The notes: generated from the sequence alone by a model not told the origin. DNA of 64,000 nucleotides from Piliocolobus tephrosceles (GCF_002776525.5 NC_045441.1:132409411-132473410); one strand, 5' to 3'; positions 51,440-64,000 are shown, numbered from the stretch's first letter. Translations and numbers: made by a program.

Positions 51440-52784
51440 GCATGGGCAAAGGTGGCAGGCACATTCTCCTTGGTGCAGTCCCCAGGTCTCCATGAGCCAA
51501 AGCCCTCCTTCATGGGCAGGTCAACGTCCCCAAATCATATTCCGTAGGATTCAGCAGAAGAGAGTGCCCAGACACCTGCTTCTTTGGTGACTGTCATACA
51601 GCCTATGCTTCAGGTGACCAAGGGGATGCATTTGCCCTGTGTTTTCTTTGGGAAGCAGGTTTGTGGGAAAGCCTGCAACCCCGACTGCAGATTTAGGGGT
51701 TCCATTCAAACATTCTGATGAGAAAGGTCAAGCCAGGGATCCTGCATATCTGCTGGAGAGCCTGGAAGAATGTCAGCGCTTTCCTGCTGCTTCCTGGTCA
51801 GGCCCAAAGCACACAGTGCGCCTCGGGGTGTCCTCGCCATGACCAGGCCACAAGCAGCAGCGACCAGGCAGGATGCCAGGACCAAGGAGGCAGGGCATAG
51901 AGTCTGGGCAACCATGAGTCAGAGGCCAGGTGGGCAGTAAAAAATGGAGTTCATCAACCCCAGAGAGAGGAACCAAATGGGATCTTTAGAGGTCAAGCAA
52001 ATCCCAGAGTATTGACAAAGAGAGGGGAAGATCAAATATGGAATACAAGGCAGTTGTTTGTTCCAGCCTCAGTAGGCCTATCTGCCAGTTTTATTCTCCA
52101 TGGAGAACCAATGAGAACCGGAACTGGAAGGCTTGTCCTCATCGTCTCCCGTGGATGCCTGTCTAGTACTTATGAACTCAGGCGAGAGAGGCAGCGGATG
52201 TCATATCACACCTCTGGAGCCTCCCTGTCTCCCCTGCTGAGACCCCTTAGCCCTCACCTTGATGCACACTCCTCTAGGAGAGAGCTCCTGCCTTATGCTT
52301 ATAAGCCATCCTGCCCTGCTTCTGCCTCTAAACCACAGCCTGATGGTTGAGGCTCTATTACTACCTGTCAGGCTTCTCTATCACCAGGCACAGCTGACAG
52401 CCTACCTCTCAGATTCCTGGATATATTTTCCTTCTGGGTTCCCCAATTCTTTTCCTTCGCTAGCTTTTGGAATATCCTGCAACCTCAGCTTGGATTCCTC
52501 TTGCAAACACTTGTTTGGGGGGAGATCTGTTTCAGCTACAAAGTCTAACTACCTGAAACCTTTTATCCTTTCCTGCAACTGGTCCTGTTCCTAAACAGTG
52601 TGTTTAATACATAATGGGTAGTTGTAGCTCCAGTTGGCTATGTTCTTATTTAAGTGAGGCAATCAAGTCCAGAGAAAAAACAGTGAAGGCATTTTCCTGG
52701 CAATGAAAGAGTGATGGATATAGGGCATTAGTTACAGATGACTGAGTGTTAAAACTGGGTGAGTAGTTAGAAATCAAGTTCCTT
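51440..52784. other. Unrecognised intergenic stretch
   Basis: Mixed composition with short open frames only. No splice-flanked coding segment or known repeat recognised. Confidence 0.4.
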
Positions 52785-53081
52785 GGCCGGGTGCAGTGGC
52801 TCATGCCTGTAATCCCAGCACTTTTGGGAGGCCGAGGCGGTCAGGAGATTGAGACCATCCCGGCTAACATGGTGAAACCCCGTTTCTACTAAAAATATAA
52901 AACATTGGCCAGGCGTGGTGGGGGACACCTGTAGTCCTGGCTACTTAGGAGGCTAAGGCAGGGGAATGGTGTGAACCCAAGAGGCGGAGCTTGCAATGAG
53001 CTGAGATCGTGCCACTGCACTCCAGGCTGGGCGACAGAGCAAGACTCCATCTCAAAAAAAAAAAAAAAAAGAGAAAGAAAA
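52785..53081 (+). mobile_element. Alu with target-site duplication
   Basis: Sense Alu flanked by 'agaaatcaagttcctt' copies. About 15 bases are missing near 52840. Confidence 0.94.
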
Positions 53082-53094
53082 GAAATCAAGTTCC

Positions 53095-53230
53095 TTGCTG
53101 TACTTCCACAGACAAGGAAAATCCACTGCTCAGATTTTTACAGTCACACAGTTAGTAAGTGGCTGAATTAGTAAGTGGCTGAACTGCAACCAAAATTCAG
53201 GTCCTCTGATTCTTAGTCTAACATTCTTCT
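53095..53230. mobile_element. MIR with a 16-bp direct duplication
   Basis: MIR text, within which 'ttagtaagtggctgaa' occurs twice in a row (53153-53184). Confidence 0.6.
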
Positions 53231-53231
53231 C

Positions 53232-53547
53232 GGCCGGGCGCGGTGGCTCAAGCCTGTAATCCCAGCACTTTGGGAGGCCGAGACGGGCGGATCACGAGGT
53301 CAGGAGATCGAGACCATCCTGGCTAACCCGGTGAAACCCCGTCTCTACTAAAAAATACAAAAAAACTAGCCGGGTGAGGTAGCGGGCGCCTGTAGTCCCA
53401 GCTACTGGGGAGGCTGAGGCAGGAGAATGGCGTTAACCCAGGAGGCGGAGCTTGCAGTGAGCCAAGATCCGGCCACTGCACTCCAGCCCGGGCGACAGAG
53501 CGAGACTCTGTCTCAAAAAAACAAAAAAAAAAAACAAAAACAAAAAA
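53232..53547 (+). mobile_element. Young AluY
   Basis: Sense copy with 'ggctcaagcctgtaat'; flanked by 'attcttct'. Confidence 0.94.
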
Positions 53548-53717
53548 ATTCTTCTCCCTATCCTATGATGCATCTCTAAAGCTATGTTATGTTATTTTTC
53601 TATGACTTTTCTTATAACATTAAGTCCTGCTGAAATAAGCCCAGGCCTCATAATCTTTTTGCTCATGGAGACTGTTCAACCCCTTGCAGATAAAATGAGT
53701 TAAAAAAAATGTTTTAG

Positions 53718-54016
53718 GCCGGGCGTGGTGGCTCACACTTATAATCCCTGCACTTTGGGAGGCCAAGGCAGGAGGATCACGAGGTCAGGAGATCGAGACC
53801 ATCCTGGCTAACACGGTGAAACCCCGTCTCTACTAAAAATACAAAAAATTAGCCGGGCAAGGTGGGGGGCGCCTGTAGTCCCAGCTACCTGGGAGACTGA
53901 GGCAGGAGAATGGCATGAACCCGGGAGGCGGAGCTTGCAGTGAGCCGAGATCCGGCCACTGCACTCCAGCCTGGGCGACAGAGCCAGACTCCGTCTCAAA
54001 AAAAAAAAAAAAAAAA
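53718..54016 (+). mobile_element. AluY-type
   Basis: Sense copy, immediately followed by another Alu. Confidence 0.94.
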
Positions 54017-54024
54017 GATGGTTT

Positions 54025-54328
54025 GGCCAGGCACAGTGGCTCACACCTGTAATCCCAGCACTTTGGGAGGCCAAGGTGGATGGATCATTTGAGGTCAGGA
54101 GTTCGAGACCAGCCTGGCCAACATGGTGAAACCCTGTCTCTACTAAAAATACAAAAATTAGCCAGGCATGGTGGCGCACACCTGTATTCCCAGCTACTCA
54201 GGAGGCTGACGCAGGAAAATTGCTTGAACCCTGGAGGTGGAGGTTGCAGTGAGCTGAGATCGCACCACTGCACTCCAGCCTGGGTGACAGAGCAAGACTC
54301 CGTCTCAAAAAAAAAAAAAAAAAAAAAA
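54025..54328 (+). mobile_element. AluS-type
   Basis: Sense copy head-to-tail with the previous one, only 8 bases apart. Confidence 0.94.
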
Positions 54329-55003
54329 TAGTTGTAAGAGTGTGGATCTCCTCATAAGCATTCTTACCAACCACAATAAAATTAAAAGAAAAAAAAAAAG
54401 CCATTGTTCTTTCTAACTTAGTAGTTCAGAGCTCATTTAAGAATGGCTATGGAATCTCAGTGTGCAGGCTCAGACCACTGTTTGGTTAAGGTTTTGTGAC
54501 GGTGATAAGCTAATAGGGACAAGGCATTGCTCTCCCGGGTGGGGATCTACTTGAAAGCTGTTCACTCACTGAATCAATCAATCACAATTATCCTGCCAGG
54601 GGACCCACATGGGCAGGAAAGTCCAAAGGACACTGGAAATTTTGAATGCCACGTGATGGGTGTGTTTCTCTCTTTAACTTAAAGAAAAATTTCCTTTCCA
54701 ACTTCTTTGTTCATGTATTTGCATGAGGTGGCTAGTGGTAGTCAAGGCCGAATTTTATTACTGATGGTGGAAAACCGTGTTGGGGACAGGGCCAAGGAAT
54801 GCAAGCAATGTCTTCCTTCTAAGGTGGGAGCTGGAATTTTCCCCTTGATCTTTCTCTTCCTGGATCTCTAGTTTCTCTCACAGTCAAAATTCTTGAAAGA
54901 GCTGCCAACACTCATCTTCTCATTTCCTTACTTCTCTGCACTCCTCAACTCACCCAATCTGGCATCTTCACTCTACTGAAGCAGCTCACACAGGGGACTC
55001 CCC
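54329..55003. other. Unrecognised intergenic stretch
   Basis: No exon, RNA gene or repeat recognised. Confidence 0.4.
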
Positions 55004-55551
55004 TGTCCGAGGCGACTGAACCAAAGCAACTCCATCTTGAAGAGGAGCTGGTTAAAATAAGGCTAAGACCTGCTGGGCTGTGTTCCCAGACGGTTATGGC
55101 ATTCTAAGTCACAGGATGAGATAAAAGGTTAGCACAAGACATAGGTCATAAAGATCTTGCTGATAAAACAGGTTGCAGTAAAGAAGCTGACTAAAACCCG
55201 CCAAAACCGAAACGGCCACGAGAGTAACCTCCGTCTTCACTGCTACCCTCCTCCCAGCGCCATGATAGTTTACAAATGCCATGGCAACGTCAGGAAGTTA
55301 CCTTATGGTCTAAAATGGGGAGGTATGAATAACCTACCCCTTGTTTAGCATATAGTTTTTAAAAAACACATGAAAATGGGCAACCAGCAGCCATCAGGGC
55401 TGCTCTGTGTGTGGAGTAGCCTTTCTTTATTCCTTTATTTTCCTAATACACTCGCTTTTACTTTCCTGTATGGACTCGCCCTGAATTCTTTCTTGTGTGA
55501 GATCCAAGAACCCTCTTCTGGGGTCTGGATTGGGACCTCTTTCCTGTAACA
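55004..55551 (+). mobile_element. Solo LTR of an ERV1-class endogenous retrovirus
   Basis: A 548-bp unit starting TG and ending CA, with short C-rich flanks (cccc and ccct). The 3' third has the familiar ERV1 text 'atggactcgccctgaattct'. No internal retroviral genes follow, so it is a recombination remnant. The exact LTR family is not certain. Confidence 0.65.
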
Positions 55552-55734
55552 CCCTTAGCCTCCATGTCAACATATTTTGTTCATTTCTAACCTTAAGTGG
55601 CACATTAGGGGCATTTCATACCCTCATGAGGGACTCATGGTTACTTCCTCATTTCCAAACACTCTTTCCTGGTTCTCCTCTTGACTTTCTGACTGCTCCT
55701 TCTTTGTCTTTTTTTGTTAGTTTTTTTCCATTAT

Positions 55735-57080
55735 TCATTCATTCGTTCCATATTACAAGTATTTAGGGAGCACTACTCTATGTCAGTACTTCTCTAGGTG
55801 CTATGGTCCAAAACTCCTGCTGTCATGGGGCTTATAGTCTAGTGAGAAGTGGTGGGGAAGAAACAGCAATACAACAATTAAGAGACTGAATTGTTTGGGG
55901 GGGGTGGCAAAACCCAGGATGGAATGATATATTTAAGGTGATAATTGCTATGAAGAAAAATTAAGGAAGGGCCAGGCACAGTGGCTGATGCCTGTAATCC
56001 CAGCACTTTGGGAGGCTGAGGTGAGAGGATTGCTTGAGCTCAGGTGTTCAAGACCAGCCTGGGCAACATATGGAGACCTTGTCTTTACAAAAAGAAAAAG
56101 AAAACTAGCCAGGCCTGGTGGCACATGCCTGTGGTCCCAGCTACTTGGGAAGCTGAGATGGGAGGATCGCTTGGGCCTGGGAGGTAGAGGCTGCAGTGGG
56201 CCATGATTATGCCGTTGCACTCCAGCCTGGGCAACACAGCAAGACCCTGTCTCAAAAAAAAAAAAGAAAAGAAAAAAGAAAGAAAAGAGAAAAAAAAGAA
56301 CAGGTGGATAATAATGAAAGGGCTGGTATATGTCATTCTAAACTGGATGGTCACGGGAGGCCTCACTGAGAGGTCAGCATGTGAGGAAGGCTATGATGGA
56401 GATAATTGGGTGATCCATACAGATCTGTGGAAGAACATACAGGTCTGTGGAAGAACCTTCCCAGCAGAGAAACTAGCAAATGCAAGGCCCTGAGATGGAA
56501 ATGTACCTTACACGTTGGAGGAACAGTAACAAGGCCGTTGTGGCTGAGGCAAAATGATTGCTGGGAGATGAGGCCAGAGAGCATGTGGGATTAGTTTGAT
56601 TCAATGTAGGTGGAGCCTAGGAAAGGTTTTTTTTCAATTTGTTTAATTTTCTGCTTGCAACAGGAAGCAAGGCATCAGCTATGCATGAGGATGTAGAAGG
56701 AGACGTGGAAAGAGAGAGAAGGTCTAGCAGCCTTCCGAGAGAGTAGGAGACTGGATGGAAAAACGAGACTGGTATGTTTATCAGGACATAGAATGGTTAG
56801 ATGTCATCTGCAGCTCACAGCCATGGAGTTTACAACGAGATCTGTCAGAAGGGCTGTGTGTTTTTCTCTAGCGGCACCGAGATGCGTGGGTGCAGGCATG
56901 GAGTTGGTAGAATTGGACTCAGCCCAGGCTGGGGTTTTGCCAAGTGAGCACCACAGGGTGAGAAAGAGGCACAGGAAGTTGAGACAGATGCAAGGGAGTG
57001 ACTCTAATGATTGTCCAGGAAATGTGAGCTGGTATGGACATGAACGGTAGGTCCCAGTGTGTCAAGGGATTATTGAAGCA
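55735..57080 (-). mobile_element. L2 (antisense), split by an Alu
   Basis: Begins 'attcattcattcgttcc' and continues through 'gcaaggccctgagatgg', the reverse complement of the L2 3' end. Confidence 0.65.
55970..56300 (+). mobile_element. Alu (AluJ-like)
   Basis: Diverged sense copy with an A-rich tail. Confidence 0.9.
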
Positions 57081-57323
57081 CAAAAAAAGAATGACTAGAA
57101 GGAGCTGGTTGGAGAAAGTGTGGCTTAAAATTAGGATTGTAAAAAGATGGCTCAGGGTCTATTTAGAACTTGCTATGCAATGTGGGAGTCACCAGCAATG
57201 TGTAACCTTTGACCACCTGCAATGGGACTAGTGTGAATTGAGACATGCGGTAAGTGTAAAATACACACCAAATTCCCATGACTTAGTGCCAAAACAGTAA
57301 AATACCTCATTAATAATTTTTAA

Positions 57324-57658
57324 GGCCTGGCACAGCGGCTCATTCCTGTAATCCCAGCACTTTGGGAGGCTGAGACAGGTGGACCATCTGAGATCAGTAG
57401 TTCGAGACCAGCCTCGCCAACACGGTGAAACCTCGTCTCTACTAAAAATACAAAAATTAACCAGGCATCGTGGTGGGCGCCTGTAATCCCCACTACTTGG
57501 GAGGCTAAGGCAGGAAAATCGCTTGAACCCGGGAGGCGGAGGTTGCAGTTGAGTTGAGATCATGCCACTGCACTCCAGCCTGGGCAACAAAAGCAAAAAT
57601 CCATCTCAAAAACATTAAAAATAAATAAATAAATAAATAAACAAATAAATAAATAAAT
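57324..57658 (+). mobile_element. Alu with an (AAAT)n tail
   Basis: Full-length sense copy. Confidence 0.94.
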
Positions 57659-57756
57659 ACTTTTAAAAATAGTGGTGACACCACTAGTAGTTACATGTTT
57701 GGGTATGTAGGCTTACTCATTTATTTTTTTCTTTTTATTCATTTATTTTTACTTTC

Positions 57757-58029
57757 GGCCAGGCACCGTGGATCATGCCTGTAATGTCAGCACTTTGGGA
57801 AGCTGAGGCAGGCAGATCACTTGAGGTCAGGAGTTCGAGACCAGCCTGACCAACATAGTGAAACCCCGTCTCTACTAAAAATACAAAAATTAGTTGGGTG
57901 TGGTGGTGCACACCTGTAATCCCAGCTACTCAGGAGGCTGAGGCAGGAGAATCACTTGAACCGGGAGGCAGAGGTTGCAGTGAGCTGAGATCACGCCACT
58001 GTACTCCAGCCTGGGCGATAGAGCAAGAG
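57757..58029 (+). mobile_element. 3'-truncated Alu
   Basis: Sense Alu that stops after 'gcctgggcgatagagcaag' with no poly-A tail. Confidence 0.9.
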
Positions 58030-58800
58030 AAAGTAATGAGGTTGTGTGACCCAGGGCAACAGATGACTATATAGGATGGGCAGTAGTTATGTAGTTTAAT
58101 CACATGACATTCAAAACTGGGGGATTTTAGGAAGGAGGGAGGGAGAATTGTCTGGATGTAGCAATAAGAGTTCAAAGAGATATCTGTTCCACATTCAGGG
58201 CTATGGGGAAAACATTGCCTGCCACTTGGCAGCGGGTGCCGAGGAGATGTGTCCTCGGGGATGATCCAGGTTAGAGTACGAAGGAGAGAGGATGCTCAAA
58301 AAAAGAGGACTGCTTGCTGAAAAGGGCCTACATGCTCTGAAGGCACCCTGGACCGGTTTTCAGGAGTCGAGCCAGGGCCCGAGGTTTAGCGGGAGCTAGG
58401 AATTTAGGGCTTCTTCCCATGAGTGACATTCTGGGGTTAATAAAAGGGACTTAAAATTAGCTCTGGTGGTCTCCAAGTGAGCAACTGTGGGCAAGGCACT
58501 CCTACACCCACAGTATAGGAGAAGTGGGAGGAGTAAGCATCCTTTCTTCACCACCGGCAGAGACACGGAGGTCTGGGGAAGGGCAGATGTGCCTTGCATC
58601 TGAGTAAGGGTGACTTTTACTCAGAAAGTCCATACCTCCCTCTTCCACCTATCCATAAAATGCTAGAATCCAGCAAAGCCCACATCCTAGCCCTCTCGAC
58701 TGTTCATGCCATATTTGATAGGATAGGTGTTTTTTTTTTTTTCCAGCCAATAACAGCTTCAAATTGCTATGTGGAGGCAGATGACTCATAAATGTGGATC
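58030..58800. other. Unrecognised intergenic stretch
   Basis: No exon or repeat recognised; some text may belong to the same L2. Confidence 0.35.
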
Positions 58801-60110
58801 TTCAGTATAATTTTCTGTTCTCTGCCTTGGACCTGGATATCCTACTGCCCATTGTACGCCTACTCGTTCTCAGTACGTCCAGAATGAAACACACAATCTC
58901 ACTCCCAGACGTGTACTTTTCAGTGGAGCGTACCACGCTCCACATAGGTACCAACCAGAAGCTGGGATGGGCCTGTGGTGTCTCTCTCTCTCTCTACCCT
59001 ACTCTTTCTGTGGACGAGTTCATGTCCTACAAAGCTCTCTAATCGATCCACTTTTGTCCATTTCCACAAATCTCCTCCCTTTCACCTCGAGCTCTACCAG
59101 AACCTCTTAATTGTCCTACACACATCTGCACTGACCCCTCCTGTGACTCTCCACACTGCCCCTAGAGGGACACTTCCAAAATTCCCAAGTCTCTTCATGC
59201 CCCTCTTTTCTTTTTCTTTTTTTTTATTTTTTGAGACAGAGTCTCGTTCTCTCGCCCGGGCTGGAGTGCAGTGGCCGGATCTCAGCTCACTGCAAGCTCC
59301 GCCTCCCGGGTTTATGCCATTCTCCTGCCTCAGCCTCCGAGTAGCTGGGACTACAGGCGCCTGCCACCTCGCCCAGCTAGTTTTTTGTATTTTTTAGTAG
59401 AGACGGGGTTTCACCGTGTTAGCCAGGATGGTCTCGACCTCCTGACCTCGTGATCCGCCCGTCTCGGCCTCCCAAAGTGCTGGGATTACAGGCTTGAGCC
59501 ACCGCGCCCAGCCCATGCCCCTCTTTTCAAACCAAAACTCTGCAGTGGTTCCCCATTGCTCTTAGGATCAAGTTGAAACCCTTTCACATGCTCTGCAACC
59601 TCTCTGCACCCACCTGTCCAGCCTTTCCTCAGCCTGTGCCTCCGGTGAGGAATCTCCCTCTTGACACGCCAGCTACACCTACCTGCCTTTGGATCTCTAG
59701 TGTGCCCACAGCTGTCACAGGACTTTGCAAACACTTCTCCTTTTGCATGGAATATTTCTCTCCTCCCACTTTGCATACTTAACTTGTACTTATTGTTCAG
59801 ATCTCTGCTTGGATATCCCTCTCCTGAACTTCCCAAGCAGGTCACATCTCCCACGTACAGGCTCTACCAGATGCATCCTATTCCTTTCTCTTGAGGTTCC
59901 TGTAACAGTTACAGTTTCACATTTGTTTGTCATTATTTGATTAGTGTTTTTCTCCCCTAGGAGACCCTCCAAAGGCCTGAACTCACCAAGGGCTGAGATC
60001 ATGCCTGTCTTTGCTCATTATTATGTCCCCAGCACCTAACAAAGTGTCCTGCACATAGTAGGTGCTCAATAAATGTTTACTGAATAAATGAATGAATAAT
60101 TAGTGATGCA
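58800..60110 (+). mobile_element. L2 (sense), split by an AluY
   Basis: Runs in L2 order to a clear 3' end with 'cacatagtaggtgctcaata'. Confidence 0.75.
59211..59512 (-). mobile_element. Young AluY with target-site duplication
   Basis: Antisense, flanked by perfect 'catgcccctcttttc' copies. Confidence 0.95.
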
Positions 60111-61915
60111 ATAAACGTCCTTAAGCTTTACCAAATACAGGGCCTGCCTTGATCTAGAGTGAGATTTCAATGGTTCTAGAACTCAGTTTCAGTCAGCAAA
60201 TGTATAGAGCGAACGCACTGTGCCCTACTCCACTATTCTTAGGCACACTGGAATGACTTTGCTGGAACCAGGGAGCTGGTTGAATGGCATGAGTGTCTTC
60301 TGCTAGTATCTCACACGTGGGTACACAGGCCTGTCTACTGACTTGCTCAGGCATGTTGAGAGTCTGAGTCTGCTGTTGTTGGTAGACCTTAATGGGTCCA
60401 CCTGTTCCCTTTTTCTGAGACAGTGTCCATTGGCTACATGGGTCACATCTCTGGGGGTGGCATAAATAACTACAAACCGGGTGGCAGGAAGGGCAGCCTA
60501 AGGAAGCTTGAGCAAGCTCTGAGGGTAGCTGAGAAGCACCCACTTACTGTGTCAGTTCAGCCTAGCGGGTTTCTTCATATGAAGCCCACCTTATTAAAGG
60601 AAGTGGAGGTAGGGGAGCAACTAGAAGCAACTAGTACTTGTCACCTCAAGCAAGATGGGTTATCTACCTACATTCAGCCTCCACTCTGCAGTGTTTACTC
60701 CCACCAGTGACTTAGTCGACTATTTTCAGTGACAAACACTCCAGCTTCCGGGCCAGGTTCTCTGATTTTGGCTTCCTCTGGGTGCAGGAAGGATGAAGGC
60801 AGCTGATGCTCCACTAGCGGCTGCCTCGGTGCCAGCAACCTGGCTGTGCTGCTGTTGGTGCCTTGGGTCTCTTTTCCTGTCCGCCCTTCTCGGCTCCCTT
60901 GGTTGCTGACTCCTCGCCATCTGACCATCTGCTTCGCTCTGCCCCTTCCACCCACCACACATTTCTGGCTGCTGACGCTTGCTGGCCCAGCCCTTGGGAT
61001 GAGGGGACTCCTGCCTTCTGCTTCTCTGACCTCTGCTCCCTGGATGTCTTATGTTGATTCTCATTCCCTGGTCCTGGAATCTTCACTGCTGCTTCTGATC
61101 TGGTGGGATAATAATGAGGTTACACGGTGAGAAGGCTATCCAGGTATTGTAATTAGTAGCCAAACCAAGCCAGCTCTATTGGGCGGGTGATTAGAAAATT
61201 TTTTTTTTCTAACCTTAACACTTATTATACTAAAACTATCTACTTCAGTATTTCCCACCCCCCTAGATGGAGAGTTTCTTGAGGGCAAGAACTGAGTTTA
61301 TTTTTATTTATATCCAGAGTGCCTGGAATATAGAAGTTAATTGGTAAATGTTGGATGAACTGAGGTTGGGAATGGGAGGGAAAGTGTATGAGGGATGATG
61401 TTCTGATGTCAGCCTCCTGGGCTGACCCTGAAGAAAGAAGGAAAACTGGGCATTTGTGGTTGTCAGTCCCACTCCTCTCTTGGAGGAGTGGCCCTTGGAC
61501 AGGGCAAGAGGCTGCTCAACCTCGGCCTTGACTGCAAAGATCTCTGGGTCTTGCTGTGTGCTTCACCCTAATCTCATCCTGATGCCCGGCCAACCCACCC
61601 ATGGTTCATCACCCACCGTGTCTGCAGTCCCTCCAGGGAGAGATTCTTTTGTACTAGCACACAGGCCAGTGGGATGAGGGGGGCAGTAAATCTAGTAGCA
61701 AGTGGGAAGCCGCAGGCCGAGTGCACACAGTACTCAGTGCAAGGGAGGCGCTCCGATATCAGGAAAAAGATACAATGGCTCTTTCATTTCTCTCCTTTCT
61801 TTTCTTTTTTTCAGATTATAAAGTAATACATGTTCACAGGGACAAAATACAACAGTATAAAAGCCTTCTGTCCTCCTCTACCTACTTCCTAACATTAACC
61901 ACTGTTAACAATTCT
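60111..61915. other. Mostly unrecognised intergenic stretch
   Basis: Contains a short L2 3' end (61255-61365). Open frames up to about 110 codons show no family resemblance. Confidence 0.4.
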
Positions 61916-62200
61916 TTTTTATTTATTTATTTTTTTTGACACACAGTCTCATTCCTTCGCCCAGGATGGAGTGCAGCAGCACCATCTCGTGTGACTGCAA
62001 CCTCTGCCTCCTGGTTCAAGCAATTCTCATAGCTGGGATTACAGGTGCACACCACCAACCCAGCTTATGTTTGTATTTTTTCTACAGACGGGGTTTCGCC
62101 ATGTTGGCCATGCCTGGTCTTGAACTCCCAGCCTCAAGTGATCCGCCTACCTCAGCCTCCCAAGGTGGTGAGATTACAGGCGTGAGCCACTGAACCTGAC
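61916..62200 (-). mobile_element. Alu
   Basis: Antisense, flanked by 'gttaacaattctt' copies. Confidence 0.93.
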
Positions 62201-62559
62201 TGTATTGTTAACAATTCTTGACGTCTTCCGGAAATGTGCTATTTTACAAAAGCACCTATACATATAGCTTGCATATACAAAATGTGTGTATGTGTTCACA
62301 TGCAGATAGACAGATACATAAACAGACAGACAGAATTTGATGGTGTCATGAGACAGAAAGAGAAAATGGTGGCCCACAGGTATAAAGTAGGGGTGTTGGG
62401 GTGAAGGCAGACTTGAAAGGGGCTGTTGATGGACGAGGTAGGAAGGCCTGAGGAGAAGTGATGGAATACAAGGATAGAAGCAAGGATGGGGCAGGAGAGT
62501 CTTAATATTTGTGTTGCAAAAAATTTTTGCAGTTTAGAGAGTGAAAAATCCAACATCCA

Positions 62560-63005
62560 GTTAGCCTGCTTCCTTAAATTAAAAATGGGGTAATGATGTA
62601 TATTCCTCACAGGTTTATAGTGATGATTAGATGGGGCATATATATATATGTTTGTTTTTTGTTTTTTGAGACAGAGTCTCTATCTATCACCCAGGCTGAA
62701 GTGCAGTGGTGCTATTTTGGCTCACTGCAAACTCTGCATCACAGGTTCAAGTGATTCTCCCATCTTAGCCTCCTGAGTAGCTGAGACTACAGGCACACAC
62801 CACCACACCCAGCTAATTTTTGTATTTTTAGTAGAGATGGGGTTTCACTATACGTCGGCAAGGCTGGTCTCGAACTCCTGACCTCAGGTGATCTACCCAC
62901 CTCGGCCTCCCAAAGTGCTGGGATTACAGGCATGAGCCACTGTGCCTGGCCGGGGCTAATATATTTACAGTGCTTAGCATTGCACCTCAAACAATATTCT
63001 AAGCA
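62560..63005 (-). mobile_element. MIR split by an Alu
   Basis: 'cctcacaggtttatagtgatg' before the Alu and 'acagtgcttagcattgcacc' after it are adjacent MIR parts. Confidence 0.7.
62651..62951 (-). mobile_element. Alu
   Basis: Antisense copy in the MIR. Confidence 0.94.
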
Positions 63006-63498
63006 TTCTCTCAGCGTGTGCTGCTATTATAGTTGTTGATGTTATTGTTAGGGTGCTGCTATCGTTGCTGTTTTCAGAATGCTTTGCATGGTGCCTGGCC
63101 TATGAGTGAACCTCTATCCATCTGCAGTTGGCATATGGAAAGAACCTCCTGGTTGCATTTCTCTTTCCATTTTAGAAATCATTTTTTTGTCGTGACACTG
63201 TCTTTTCCTTTTCCTTCCATGACTGCTCTTAACTTCGTACTTCATGCTGTGCACTCTTGAAGAAAACTTTCTGGTACTGATGGTTATGAATCCTTGGAGG
63301 TGCGTGGAGATGTTTTAGGTAGTAAAGGGCAGTGGCCATTTTCTCACTGTCTCCCTGCCCTGGTCTTAAGCTGTTGGACATTCTTTAATCAGGAACTTAT
63401 TTGCTGTACTTCGCACATACTGCCTAAGGATATCAATTAGAATTGCTTACTTAAGAAAAATGCCCAGTCATTAAGACCACTCTTGTTCATTTTCTGCA
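63006..63498. other. Unrecognised intergenic stretch
   Basis: No exon or repeat recognised. Confidence 0.4.
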
Positions 63499-63801
63499 TT
63501 TTTTTTTTTTTTTTTTTTTGAGACAGAGTCTCACTCTGTTGCCCAGGCTGGAGTGTAGTCGTGTGATCTCGGCTCACTGCAACCTCCGCCTCCTGGGTTC
63601 AAGTGATTCTCCTGCCTCAGCCTCTCCAGTAGCTGGGACTACAGGCTCCCACCACCTCGCCAGGCTAATTTTTGTATTTTTAATAGAGATGGGGTTTCAC
63701 CATGTTGGTCAGGCTGGTCTCAAACTTCCGACCTCAAGTAATCTGCCTGCCTTGGCCTCCCAAAGTGCTGGGATTACAGGCATGAGCCACTGTGCCCAGC
63801 C
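63499..63801 (-). mobile_element. Alu
   Basis: Full-length antisense copy; the last element in the window. Confidence 0.94.
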
Positions 63802-64000
63802 CATTGTCTTCATTTTAAGAGCATTGACTCTGCTGCTCCTCTTGAGACATCTTGGGCAGTGATTCTGTTCTTCTGGGATACTCTGGGTGTCTCTAGTTGT
63901 ATTTAGAATGGCTGGCTTAAAAGTCTTTGTTTGAATATTCTGCATCCTGAATGCTCTTAGTTGTCAGTAAAACTATGCCTGCCTACGCACTCTTCCATTT

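Noticed and set aside
51639..52594. Overlapping 60-110 codon frames as coding exons upstream of FAM131B
   Set aside because: No paired splice sites, no conserved motif, and both strands are equally open.
60814..61130. Possible ZYX or other gene start near the right end
   Set aside because: No zyxin-like proline-rich or LIM sequence is seen, nor a CpG island; the right 20 kb lack promoter-like composition.

Overview
This window is nuclear DNA of a primate, most likely an Old World monkey. It carries about 38 Alu copies. Several are young AluY-type copies with cercopithecoid-looking variants (for example 'ggctcaagcctgtaat' at the 5' end and 'gtggccggatctcagctc' on the opposite strand). The two genes match human CLCN1 and FAM131B almost residue for residue as I recall those proteins, with scattered substitutions. 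The locus corresponds to human 7q34.

Positions 1-33.4 kb (+ strand) hold CLCN1, the skeletal-muscle voltage-gated chloride channel ClC-1. Coding exons 2-23 are present; exon 1 (codons 1-60) and the promoter lie left of the window. The 22 exons join with consistent phases and, with a 60-codon exon 1, give 988 residues, the human length. Between exons 6 and 7 lies a 79-nt exon-like paralogue of exon 7. It matches the alternative 'exon 7a' known from myotonic dystrophy work. Including it together with exon 7 gives a stop codon seven codons into exon 7, whereas swapping it for exon 7 keeps the frame. Both copies end at GC, not GT, donors.

Positions 34.7-44.1 kb (- strand) hold FAM131B, convergent with CLCN1. 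Seven coding exons give a 360-residue form starting MGCIGS, a good N-myristoylation/palmitoylation signal. An internal ATG gives the 332-residue form. The first exon sits in a CpG island (about 42.95-44.33 kb) with an 11-unit CCG-type repeat upstream of the start codon.

Positions 44.3-64 kb show no coding exon. They are packed with Alu, L2, MIR and L1M-like remnants and one solo ERV1-type LTR. In human this is the FAM131B-ZYX interval; no ZYX exon is reached. The large CLCN1 introns (5, 7, 12, 14, 16, 20) owe their size mainly to Alus, an L2 copy and a Tigger/Zombi-like DNA transposon. I see no previously undescribed gene system; the most informative signal is the duplicated exon 7/7a pair.
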